Shown: piece by piece, positions 1-7,330 of the stretch
Layout: every line of letters starts with the position of its first letter
Position numbering within the stretch: position 1 is the first letter of the stretch
From: Desulfobotulus alkaliphilus
GTDB lineage: Bacteria; Desulfobacterota; Desulfobacteria; Desulfobacterales; ASO4-4
DNA length: 37,718 nt
Assembly (NCBI RefSeq): GCF_007830435.1
Contig: NZ_VLLC01000030.1
Location: 1 to 37,718, forward strand
Direction: 5' to 3'
Notes under the pieces: generated by a model
What the model saw: the letters and a program-made list of their open reading frames with translations, nothing else
Database searches by the model: none
Told to the model about the DNA's origin: nothing
Made by a program: the position numbers and the translations under genes

Positions 1-155
1 AAAGCCGTTGTGACTTCTTCGGCTGCCAGCTGAATTTTGTGGCATACGGCGGGTATGAGCATGAGATCTGAACATCGCTGCCCAATAAAGGCCATTAGCT
101 CAGGGAGGACCAGGGTGCCTGTATTAATGTGAAGCAGGGGCAGGATTTTGTTCAT
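1..155 (-). CDS. Partial ATP-binding (GHKL-like) protein, N-terminus only
   Basis: The reverse strand encodes 51 residues from an ATG at 155 and runs off the left edge, so only the N-terminus is visible. It is colinear without indels with the N-terminus of the gene at 3230-4276, and the distal 95 bases are identical to it. The visible part ends just after the helix (AAEEVTTA) that corresponds to the N-box of HATPase_c_2/anti-sigma-type ATP-binding domains. From the full-length copy it is inferred to be an ATP-binding regulatory protein. Differences lie in the first 18 codons, where sequence divergence begins abruptly. Family identity depends entirely on the paralogue. Confidence 0.6.
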   Translation of the reverse strand, partial: MNKILPLLHINTGTLVLPELMAFIGQRCSDLMLIPAVCHKIQLAAEEVTTA

Positions 156-277
156 GGAAGCTCCGGAAAATTTTATGGTTCACCAGGGATGTAAGTGTTC
201 TTGCTATATATTCAAGAAGTTTTTTTGTAATAAAACCTGATTTTATGTATCTTAAAAAAGTGGATGCTTCAAGGGGA
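1..277. repeat. Duplicated segment, second copy at 4122-4400
   Basis: Bases 1-95 are identical to 4122-4216. Similarity continues with substitutions to the start codon (155 matches 4276). It is then lost for about 60 bases and returns at 216-277, which matches about 4342-4400 almost exactly. The duplication therefore covers the gene start and its upstream region, with a diverged block just upstream of the start codon. The left boundary is outside the window. Confidence 0.85.
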
Positions 278-513
278 CTCACACTACCCAAATCCTCCAT
301 CAAATTCAGCCACACACTCCTAATAGTGTTTCGGGGAGGCTTTTTTCAGCCCTCAACAGGGCGCTGAGGATTCAAAAATAGTCTTTTTATGAGGAATACG
401 TCTCAAGTATAAGGAACAGGACTCAAAACAAATCAATCTTCGGTAATTTTAGGCGCATCTATTCCTCTTGAGGCAATTTTTAGAAAAAAATAGTTGTTTA
501 CCAAAGGATCGGG
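278..513. other. Non-coding stretch between duplicated segment and transposase remnant
   Basis: No reading frame with a plausible ribosome site is visible. The stretch is AT-rich towards its right end and lies downstream of the transposase remnant on the minus strand. I could not identify a terminal inverted repeat or target-site duplication that would mark an insertion-sequence end. Confidence 0.4.
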
Positions 514-1050
514 CTAAACAATTAACATGCTGATCCTTTTTCTTATCTCCGATATCCAGCCAACAGCTCTTGTGCATCGTATAATCAGCACACGAGCCTT
601 TTCATAGATGTGGGCCGGGATATGGATGAGTTTAAAACGAATAATCTTCATCTTCCGTGTAACCCAATCTTCCCCCAAAGCCAGTAGTTTCATAGCCGCG
701 TGAAGATTCAGGGCCAGAATCATAATCCACCACCAGGCAGCATTCTCCCCAGAGTACAAGATGGAAGACGACCGCCTGCAAAATCTTCTTTCATGGCCCG
801 GTGAACCTCTTCGCTTTCCCCGCAACGTTTGTAAAGCCATTGGATCAGTTTTTCTCCATGCCAGTCCATATTCGTCACAATACCGAAGATTTAATATTTT
901 TTATCGTTCATTGTTGCCGCTGGAAAAGGATATTCCTTTTCTTCTTCCATTCCAGGGATTTCCTCCTGTTCCAAAATGACTTTACGGGTCGCAAGACATC
1001 TGTATTTTCTGCCATTTTTTGTATTTTTTTGACAAAAAAAGACGGCAGGG
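514..1050 (-). pseudogene. IS1380-type transposase, decayed C-terminal part
   Basis: Reading the minus strand and joining frames gives the C-terminal part of a DDE transposase of the IS1380 group. It contains a block around YRCLATRKV, then FGIVTN followed by GEKLIQW, CGESEEVHRAMKEDFAGG and NAAWWWIMILALNLHAAMK, and ends in a basic IRF region. Two lesions are visible. An in-frame stop (TAA, read on plus as tta at 891-893) lies between DKKY and IFGIVTN. A one-base frameshift at about 744-752 separates RLPSCTLG from ENAAWWW. The N-terminal two thirds of a usual 430-500-residue protein is absent or unrecognisable, although an open frame continues to 1199. The element is non-functional. Family assignment is from remembered motif similarity. 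Confidence 0.7.
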
Positions 1051-1564
1051 AGGGGCCGGCTTGAAGCTTTCCCACGGGTGATGCAGAAAGTGCTTTGGCT
1101 TATGTGTAATGATTTAAGTTGAATATCTCTTGTGGTCTGGACATTGCTAAGAAACATGCGGAATTGTTTCGGAGTCACAATTGATTGTGTGCTGTTCATT
1201 GTTTATTAATTTGTATTTTTCTGAATAGCAACTCACGTAGTGTTATAACATCTTGGCCTAGAGTAATATCTTGTCGGAGTCAAACTTATTTCGACCCGCG
1301 ATGGACAAATATTCGTTGTTTTTAATTGTTTGAATTAAAAGGACTAAATTCAATATGTTCAGGCAGCTTTATTTCCATAACCGTTGGTTTTGTTAGGTGT
1401 TCGGGTATCGTAGCAGTATGCATTGTATACGGAATGTTCATGTGTATTGGTGCATAGGGGCATTTTCGTTTTTGGGTTGCCGTTATCAGGGGGCTGTGCC
1501 TTGTCTGATTTTGGAGCACTTTTTAATATTTTGATGATAATGGAAAATGTGTGCGGAGGGGATT
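1051..1564. other. Intergenic stretch with no recognisable gene
   Basis: AT-rich sequence. The minus-strand frame reaching 1199 may be residual insertion-sequence DNA but has no recognisable domain. No RNA gene is evident. Confidence 0.4.
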
Positions 1565-1636
1565 ATGTTCAAGTTTGCCTACGTAGTCGTATTGGTTTCT
1601 GCTGTTCTGGTTACGTTTAATCTGTTTTTTTTCTGA
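1565..1636 (+). CDS. Possible 23-residue hydrophobic peptide
   Basis: ATG at 1565 is preceded by GGAGGGG at 1555-1561, a strong ribosome site, although the spacing is short. The frame encodes 23 residues that are almost wholly hydrophobic (MFKFAYVVVLVSAVLV and a Phe-rich end), consistent with a single membrane segment. A second small peptide starting with Met-Phe-basic follows at 1693. No family is recognised. It could be a membrane micro-protein, the signal-peptide stub of a lost gene, or chance. Confidence 0.3.
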   Translation: MFKFAYVVVLVSAVLVTFNLFFF

Positions 1637-1692
1637 TTGTTTTGGATTTTAGCCGTATTGGTGATTGCTGTTGATGCCATAGGGGAGGCGTT

Positions 1693-1797
1693 ATGTTCAG
1701 GGTTTCATGGGGAGTTTCTCTGCTTTTTTTGGTTGCCGCCATTATGGCGGGCTGTTTTTTTCAGATTCTAAGGAAAACCGGGGACATGAGACCCTGA
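1693..1797 (+). CDS. Possible 34-residue small lipoprotein
   Basis: ATG at 1693 follows AGGGGAGG (1681-1688) at good spacing. The product begins Met-Phe-Arg, has a hydrophobic core (VSLLFLVAAI) and a lipobox-like MAGC with Cys at residue 21, then a 13-residue tail. This resembles very small entericidin-like lipoproteins or the truncated start of a larger lipoprotein. It lies about 70 bp upstream of the secreted TPR gene and could be cotranscribed with it. There is no homologue I can name; support is the ribosome site plus the lipobox. Confidence 0.4.
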   Translation: MFRVSWGVSLLFLVAAIMAGCFFQILRKTGDMRP

Positions 1798-1812
1798 ACA
1801 GCGCTCTAATGA

Positions 1813-1829
1813 AAAAGGAATCTCCTTTT
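1813..1829 (+). terminator. Weak AT-rich hairpin upstream of the TPR gene
   Basis: AAAAGGA and TCCTTTT form a perfect 7-bp stem with a 3-base loop, followed after two bases by a short T run. It could end transcription after the small lipoprotein frame or act in the leader of the TPR gene. The stem is A/T-rich, so the call is weak. Confidence 0.25.
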
Positions 1830-1864
1830 AGCTTTTTATCATTAACTACATGACAGGAGACATA

Positions 1865-2941
1865 ATGCAATACATGAGATTTGCCATCCTCGCCCTTGTC
1901 CTGATGGGCACAGTCCCTCTGGCGGTGTATGCTCAGGGCGCCGGTATTGAATGGGACATCCTTAACCAGGAAGGTATGGAGTTGGGCCGGACAGGCCAGT
2001 ACGACCGTGCGATAATGGTCACACAAAAAGCCCTGCAGGTCGCTGAACAAAATGTGGGCCCGAACCATCCCGATGTGGCCACAAGCCTGAACAACCTGGC
2101 CTTGCTCTACTACAACCTGGGCGACTACGCTAAAGCAGAGCCCCTTTATAAGCGCTCGCTGGCAATCTGGGAGAAGGCCCTTGGGCCGAACCATCCCGAT
2201 GTGGCCACAAGCCTGAACAACCTGGCCTTCCTCTATTACACCCAGGGCGACTACGCCAAGGCAGAGTCCCTTCATAAGCGCTCGCTGGCAATTCGGGAGA
2301 AGGCCCTTGGCCCAGGCCATTCCGATGTGGCCACAAGCCTGAACAACCTGGCCTTGCTCTACAACACCTTGGGCGACTACGCCAAGGCAGAACCCCTTTA
2401 CAAACGCTCGCTGGCAATCCTGGAGAAGGCCCTTGGGCCGAACCATCCGAATGTAGGCGCAAGCCTGAACAACCTGGCCGGGCTCTACAACAACTTGGGC
2501 GACTACGCCAAGGCAGAGCCCCTTCTTAATCGCTCGCTGGTAATCCGGGAGAAGGCCCTTGGCCCGAACCATCCCGATGTGGCTCAAAGCCTGAACATCC
2601 TGGCTTTGCTCTATAACACCCTGGGCGACTACGCCAAGGCAGAGCCCCTTCATAAGCGTTCACTGGCAATCTGGGAGAAGGCCCTTGGCCCCGACCATCC
2701 CCATGTGGCTACAAGCCTGAACAACCTGGCCTTGCTCTATAACAACTTAGGTGACTACGCCAAGGCAGAGCCCCTTTATAATCGCTCGCTGGCAATCTGG
2801 GAGAAGGCCCTTGGGCCGAACCATCCCGATGTGGCCACAAGCCTTGAGAATCTTGCTTTTTTATATCGGGCCACAAAGCGTGATTCTGAGGCTGTGGCCC
2901 TGGAGCAGCGTGCTGCAAAGATCCGTGCCATGAAAAGATGA
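1865..2941 (+). CDS. Secreted kinesin-light-chain-type TPR repeat protein
   Basis: The start at 1865 is chosen because AGGAG lies just upstream (1854-1860) and the protein then begins directly with a signal peptide (MQYMRFAILALVLMG, cleavage likely after VYAQ). The upstream in-frame ATG at 1850 would lack a ribosome site. After a short half-repeat come six 42-residue units of the form LGPNHPDVATSLNNLA-LYNxLGDYAKAEPLYKRSLAIxEKA and a degenerate seventh, typical of TPR_12/kinesin-light-chain repeats. Such proteins form solenoids that bind partner proteins. Export suggests a periplasmic or extracellular role, but the ligand is unknown. The gene stands alone, convergent with the ATP-binding gene at 3230-4276. 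Confidence 0.85.
   Translation: MQYMRFAILALVLMGTVPLAVYAQGAGIEWDILNQEGMELGRTGQYDRAIMVTQKALQVAEQNVGPNHPDVATSLNNLALLYYNLGDYAKAEPLYKRSLAIWEKALGPNHPDVATSLNNLAFLYYTQGDYAKAESLHKRSLAIREKALGPGHSDVATSLNNLALLYNTLGDYAKAEPLYKRSLAILEKALGPNHPNVGASLNNLAGLYNNLGDYAKAEPLLNRSLVIREKALGPNHPDVAQSLNILALLYNTLGDYAKAEPLHKRSLAIWEKALGPDHPHVATSLNNLALLYNNLGDYAKAEPLYNRSLAIWEKALGPNHPDVATSLENLAFLYRATKRDSEAVALEQRAAKIRAMKR
2054..2809 (+). repeat. 126-bp tandem DNA repeat encoding TPR units
   Basis: Six consecutive 126-bp units are strongly conserved at nucleotide level, including at synonymous positions (for example the shared block around gggcgactacgccaaggcag). This points to recent expansion or homogenisation by unequal recombination. 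A seventh, diverged unit follows to the stop codon. Confidence 0.9.
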
Positions 2942-3041
2942 TATGGCCAACCATTACGGGTAAAACAGGAAGATGTGCTGCCCTCCGGGCCGGAATCCGG
3001 TCCGCTCCTGCATGACCATCGGGCCATGGTCTTTAAGACCC

Positions 3042-3072
3042 TTAAGGTCATTAAGTTCCTTAATGACCTTAA
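3042..3072. terminator. 14-bp perfect palindrome between convergent genes
   Basis: TTAAGGTCATTAAG (3042-3055) pairs perfectly with CTTAATGACCTTAA (3059-3072) across a 3-base loop. It lies between the plus-strand TPR gene and the minus-strand gene ending at 3230, where a bidirectional terminator would be expected. The stem is AT-rich and there is no clear T run, so a protein-binding site is an alternative. The rest of 2942-3229 shows no gene. Confidence 0.5.
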
Positions 3073-3229
3073 TAAAGGCTGTATTCTGCGGCAGGCAGAA
3101 TCTTTGTCTGTCCATTCCCTTGAGCCGAAGCTTCTGCCCTTCCGCTATTTTTGGAGGGACGGTGTGTCATGCATGCGGGAATAAAAGCCCCATGGGATAT
3201 TAACCCTTTTGATGCATCCGGCCATGGCC

Positions 3230-4276
3230 TCAAAAGGCGAAATGTACGGAGTCCGTGGTTCTGGATCTGGAGGCCCATGGTATTCCAGACGTTTCATCCC
3301 TTGCCGCTGGTCCGGAGGGCGAGGTGGTTCTGGCTCCCTTTGCTTTTTGAATCTGAGAGGTAGGGAGCTTTTCTGCAGGGCCGCGGACGGAACCCCAACC
3401 ACCCGCAGTGTGGAACGTGAATATCTGGATCTCGTCTCTGACGGAACCCGGCTCTACGGCCTTCATGGTTATCGGAACAGCAATCTCTACCGTATCAAAG
3501 AGCCGTGTCTGTACACCGGAAAAGGGTTTGCGTCCCACCCGCTCCATGCAGTGGCAGGCCAGATCCTCAGCCATGCGGCGTCTGTCTTTGCCCGTGAAGA
3601 TAAAGGGACCATAGCCCCGGAGGAGGCGTCCTTCTTCGGGGATGCAGAAGGCGGCCCCTGCCACCTCACCGGATTCCGTTTCCGCCAAAACCCCGAAAAG
3701 CTGGCCCTCTGCCGTAAGGGCGGCAAGCCTTGCCGGATGAAAGTTTTTTGTATCAGGGTTGATGCCTTTGATGTGATGAAAAAGCCGCTGCCCGCAGGCT
3801 GCCATGGTTTCCGGTGTGGGCCGGATGAGGCGGTAGAAGCGGTGGGCCGCAAGGGGAGGCGGAAGGGAAACGGGCTGGTCAAAGACCTTTTCCACGGAAA
3901 AGGTCAGGTGCAGGCGGCGGCTTTCGTCTTTTTCTAAAGAGAAAAAGTCCACCCAGCGACTGGCCAGCGCCAGCCCCAGACCGGAGGCATCTTTTTCAAG
4001 ATCCGGCCGCCAGGCGAGGTTGAAGGCGGAAAGGTCCATATCCACAGGCGGGCAGGTCAGTGTCAGGGTGATGCGGTCGGCCCTTTCCTGCACCTGTATG
4101 GAAAGGGGTGTGTTTTCCGGCAAAGCCGTTGTGACTTCTTCGGCTGCCAGCTGAATTTTGTGGCATACGGCGGGTATGAGCATGAGATCTGAACATCGCT
4201 GCCCAATAAAGGCCATCAGCTCAGGGATGGCAATGGTGTTTGTGTAAATGTGAAGAAGGGGAAGGGCTTTGTTCAT
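3230..4276 (-). CDS. ATP-binding (HATPase/GHKL-like) regulatory protein with C-terminal extension
   Basis: 348 residues from ATG at 4276, preceded on the minus strand by GGGAG. Residues about 1-130 resemble the anti-sigma/serine-kinase type ATP-binding fold: an AAEEVTTA helix near residue 45 at the N-box position, although the usual Asn is not obvious, and a glycine-rich ASGLGLALASRWVD near residue 100. Residues about 145-285 form a second domain with features reminiscent of acyltransferase-like folds (RLIRPTPETM; a Gly-Tyr-Gly-Pro block), but I cannot name it. The last 60 or so residues are rich in Ser, Arg, Gly and Pro and look unlike folded protein, so the 3' end may be frameshifted. Likely role: partner-switching or phosphatase-type signalling, by inference. 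A second copy starts at 155. Confidence 0.6.
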   Translation of the reverse strand: MNKALPLLHIYTNTIAIPELMAFIGQRCSDLMLIPAVCHKIQLAAEEVTTALPENTPLSIQVQERADRITLTLTCPPVDMDLSAFNLAWRPDLEKDASGLGLALASRWVDFFSLEKDESRRLHLTFSVEKVFDQPVSLPPPLAAHRFYRLIRPTPETMAACGQRLFHHIKGINPDTKNFHPARLAALTAEGQLFGVLAETESGEVAGAAFCIPEEGRLLRGYGPFIFTGKDRRRMAEDLACHCMERVGRKPFSGVQTRLFDTVEIAVPITMKAVEPGSVRDEIQIFTFHTAGGWGSVRGPAEKLPTSQIQKAKGARTTSPSGPAARDETSGIPWASRSRTTDSVHFAF

Positions 4277-4541
4277 GGAGACTCCCGAGGATGCCTGTGT
4301 TCAGTCAATACCGCAGTACTTTGACAGGAGATGTTTTTGTGAGAAGTTTTTTTGTAATGAAAACTGATTTTATGTATCTTAAAAAAGAGGATGCTTCAAG
4401 GGAACTGTTTCACAGCACCTGTTTCCCCCTTATCCGCTGGCACCATGGGTGCTGGCAAGCACCCGACCAGCAAAGTGTGGCTGAGTCAGGGGAGTCATCA
4501 GAATATTCAATCCCTTCAGGACATGAAAACGGAGATGCAAA

Positions 4542-5072
4542 ATGGATCATATTATCGAAGAAGTAAAGGATCTGTATCAGATTATTGCCCTGAAACCCTT
4601 CAGGAAAACTCCCGGAGTCACCTTTGATATTCTGCCCAATTCCGCCATGCCGGATATCCATTCCATGGACAGGGTGATGCACAGGGGAGGAGCCGTATCT
4701 CCGGGGCCCATAGGGGATGTGGAAAGGCCCTGGTACATGCACCCCCATCAGGCGGATAATCTCATGGTGTTTTACGGAGAAAGAACCGTGGATATTTATT
4801 CTGTGGCCCACGGAAGGGTGGAAACCTTTGTGGTGACTCCGGACAGAATTATAAAAAACGGAGACGTGATCCATGAAGGGGGCGGTATGCTGGTCTGGCC
4901 TGTGAATGTTTTCCACAGAATCCGCAGCGGAGAAGAGGGGTCCGCATCCCTGAACCTTGCCGTGCACTATGAAGGTTTTGATGTTCGTAGCAATTTTAAT
5001 ATCTATGATTTGAATACCCAGACAGGGGAATATCGTGTGATCCGGGAGGGATTCAAGGATCAGAGCCTGTAG
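4542..5072 (+). CDS. Cupin-like protein
   Basis: 176 residues; ATG at 4542 is preceded by GGAG with 7-base spacing. The central part has a cupin-like layout. WYMHPHQADN at about residues 63-72 resembles the His-x-His metal motif, but the usual Glu is replaced. Then come a GERTVDIYS strand, a GDVIHEGGG turn and a WPVNVFHRI block carrying the later His of motif 2. No signal peptide is present, so it is probably cytoplasmic. Cupins of this size may be isomerases, dioxygenases or small-ligand sensors; the substrate cannot be told here. The 265-bp upstream gap contains the right part of the duplicated segment. Confidence 0.55.
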   Translation: MDHIIEEVKDLYQIIALKPFRKTPGVTFDILPNSAMPDIHSMDRVMHRGGAVSPGPIGDVERPWYMHPHQADNLMVFYGERTVDIYSVAHGRVETFVVTPDRIIKNGDVIHEGGGMLVWPVNVFHRIRSGEEGSASLNLAVHYEGFDVRSNFNIYDLNTQTGEYRVIREGFKDQSL

Positions 5073-5095
5073 GGTGGTTATTGTGCAAGACAACC

Positions 5096-5165
5096 GGGCT
5101 GTTTGCCAGTGACATTCATGTTTCAGATCACTGGCAAATGACCTGGTGTCTATGCACCTGCCAGC
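5096..5165. repeat. Hairpin-forming repeat, copy 1 (probable bidirectional terminator)
   Basis: TTTGCCAGTGA (5102-5112) pairs with TCACTGGCAAA (5128-5138) around a 15-base loop, between the 3' ends of the convergent cupin and GGDEF-EAL genes. The whole 70-base stretch aligns at roughly three quarters identity with 10175-10244, including flanking sequence to the right of the hairpin that overlaps the last codons of the GGDEF-EAL gene. This is consistent with a terminator or a REP-like interspersed element. Confidence 0.6.
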
Positions 5166-7330
5166 GTGGGTTCTGTCTTTGAAACCGGTGTGCAGATGCA
5201 GTCAGAAGATCTTGCCGGATGAGAGAATAAAAGGTCTCCGGGCTGGGGCTTTGAAAAAAGGTATCCCTGCCCCATGGGGCAGCCAAAGCTTTTCAAAATA
5301 TCCAATTGCTTGTTCGTTTCAATGCCTTCGGCCACCACGGAAAAGCCCATGCGGGAGGAAAGCTCCATCACGCTGCGGACAATTTCCATGCATTCGGGCC
5401 TGTCCGGCAGTCCTGCCACAAAGCTTCTGTCTATCTTGATCTGGTTCAGGGTGAATTTCCTCAGGCAGGCCAGATTGGCATAACCCGTGCCAAAGTCATC
5501 AATGGCAATGCCAACCCCCATATCCCGAAGACGGTTCAGGCTGTCCATGGCCGTTTCTGACTGGGAAAAGAGCAGGCTTTCCGTGATTTCAAGGTGAAGC
5601 CTTGCCGCTTCAAAACCGCTTGCTTTCAGGGCTTCTGCCACCATGTCCGCAAAGCCCTTTTCCTCAAACTGGCGTGCGGAGACATTGACGGCAAGGTAGG
5701 GTTGATTTTCCATGCAGGGCCATGCGGCGGCTGTGTTCAGGGCCTTTTCCAGTACCTGCTGGCCCAAGGGAACGATCAGCCCGGTTTCTTCGGCAAGGGG
5801 AATGAAGTCTGCCGGGGAAACCATGGAACCATCGGTCTGCTGCCAGCGGACAAGGGCCTCAAAGCCTGCGGTTTTTCCGGTTTCAAGGTCAACGATGGGC
5901 TGAAACCACACGGGAAAGGCTTTTTGGCTGAGGGCTTCCCTCAGGGCGGCTTCCATCTCCATGGCATCCACGGCTTTGTGGTGAAAATCTTTGTGGAAAA
6001 TTTCAAAACGCCCCTTGCCGCAGGCCTTGGCCCTGTACATGGCAAGGTCTGCATCCCGCATCACGGATTCCGATGTTTCGTAGCTGTTCAGGGGATAGAC
6101 CATGCCGACGCTGGCACCGATGTGAACGGTTTTTCCATCCACGTCAAAGGCGCTGGCAGCGGTATCCAGTATGCGGCGGGTGATTTCCTCCACATCCTGC
6201 AGGGTGCTGACGGATGTGACGAGCAGGGCAAACTCATCTCCGCCCATGCGGGCCACCAGATCCCATGGCCGTATGTTGTCCCGGAAACGGGCAGCAACCT
6301 CGCAGAGGAGACGGTCCCCTGCGGAATGCCCCAGCGTATCGTTGACGGCCTTGAAACGGTCCAGATCCACAAACAGGACGGCACTCCGGTTTTTCTGCTC
6401 CGGATTCTGAAGAAGGCCGTCAAGGTGCCGGGCAAAAAGCCTGCGGTTGGCAAGATCCGTCAGGGCATCATGGGAGGCCTGATGACGCAGGTCTTCTTCC
6501 AGACGTTTTCTCCGGGAGATGTCTTCCATCACAAGGAAGATATCCCGGTTTTCAGGGGAGGTATGTACAGGGTAGCCCACCATGGCCACGGGAACGGGGT
6601 GGCCCTTGGCGTGGCGGGTACGGATTTCACAGTGGACGGTCTCTCCTATGCTGATGCGGGAAAGGAACTCTTTGTGCTCTTCGGGTTTTTCCGTTTCAAG
6701 GCAGGAGATGGGCTTGCCCGTAAGGCTTTCTGCGGCATAGCCGAGAATACGCTCCACACCGGGATTGGCCTCCATGACTTCCCCTTCATTGTTCACAAGA
6801 AAAATGGCCTGGGGCGCATGGGCGAAAAGCTGGCGAAAGTAGCTTTCCTGACGGATGCGGTTTCTGTTTTCCTCGTGGAGGGCCCGGGCCATGGTTTCAC
6901 AGCGGGCTTTGTGGCGGGAGATGATGTGATCCTGATAGCGTTTCAATGCCACATGGTTGTCCACCCGTCTGCGGGTGATGGCCGGGGCAATGGGCTTGCG
7001 GATATAATCCACGGCTCCGATGGAAAGCCCTTCGGCTTCATCGCCCTCATCGGTTTTTGCAGTGACAAAGATCACGGGGATGTGCCGGGTCGCTTCATTT
7101 TTTTTCAGTTCCCTGCACACGGTGAAGCCATCCATTCCGGGCATCATGACATCAAGGAGGATGAGGTCGGGTTTGGCGGGGGCCCTGTGGATCAGTTCAA
7201 GGGCCTGATGACCGCTGGTGGCCACCTGTATGGCGTAGCTGTCCATGAGCAGATTGCCCAGAATATCGATGTTGGCAGGGGTGTCGTCCACGATGAGAAG
7301 ACGGGCCTGCTCCATGGGTTCGGATGTCAT
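5150..7330 (-). CDS. Response regulator with PAS, GGDEF and EAL domains (cyclic-di-GMP turnover)
   Basis: 726 residues. Order: REC at about 8-125, with phospho-acceptor Asp60 in LILLDVMMPG and Lys112 in IRKP; a coiled linker; PAS at about 165-285; GGDEF at about 295-450, with the signature intact near residue 362; EAL at about 465-710, with FEALVRW near 488, DDFGTGYANL, KIDRSFV and VVAEGIET all present. Both catalytic halves therefore look intact, so the protein may make or degrade cyclic-di-GMP depending on phosphorylation. No membrane segment is seen. Its ATG overlaps the stop of the upstream hybrid kinase by ATGA (7327-7330), so the two are translationally coupled and probably partners in a phosphorelay. 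Confidence 0.93.
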   Translation of the reverse strand: MTSEPMEQARLLIVDDTPANIDILGNLLMDSYAIQVATSGHQALELIHRAPAKPDLILLDVMMPGMDGFTVCRELKKNEATRHIPVIFVTAKTDEGDEAEGLSIGAVDYIRKPIAPAITRRRVDNHVALKRYQDHIISRHKARCETMARALHEENRNRIRQESYFRQLFAHAPQAIFLVNNEGEVMEANPGVERILGYAAESLTGKPISCLETEKPEEHKEFLSRISIGETVHCEIRTRHAKGHPVPVAMVGYPVHTSPENRDIFLVMEDISRRKRLEEDLRHQASHDALTDLANRRLFARHLDGLLQNPEQKNRSAVLFVDLDRFKAVNDTLGHSAGDRLLCEVAARFRDNIRPWDLVARMGGDEFALLVTSVSTLQDVEEITRRILDTAASAFDVDGKTVHIGASVGMVYPLNSYETSESVMRDADLAMYRAKACGKGRFEIFHKDFHHKAVDAMEMEAALREALSQKAFPVWFQPIVDLETGKTAGFEALVRWQQTDGSMVSPADFIPLAEETGLIVPLGQQVLEKALNTAAAWPCMENQPYLAVNVSARQFEEKGFADMVAEALKASGFEAARLHLEITESLLFSQSETAMDSLNRLRDMGVGIAIDDFGTGYANLACLRKFTLNQIKIDRSFVAGLPDRPECMEIVRSVMELSSRMGFSVVAEGIETNKQLDILKSFGCPMGQGYLFSKPQPGDLLFSHPARSSDCICTPVSKTEPTLAGA

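Noticed and set aside
1742-2653. Minus-strand open frame of 303 codons across the TPR gene
   Set aside because: The repeats it shows are the reverse reading of the TPR DNA repeat; the sense strand has the signal peptide and ribosome site.
2054-2941. CRISPR-like periodic repeats
   Set aside because: The period is 126 bp with no unique spacers; the units are in-frame TPR coding repeats.
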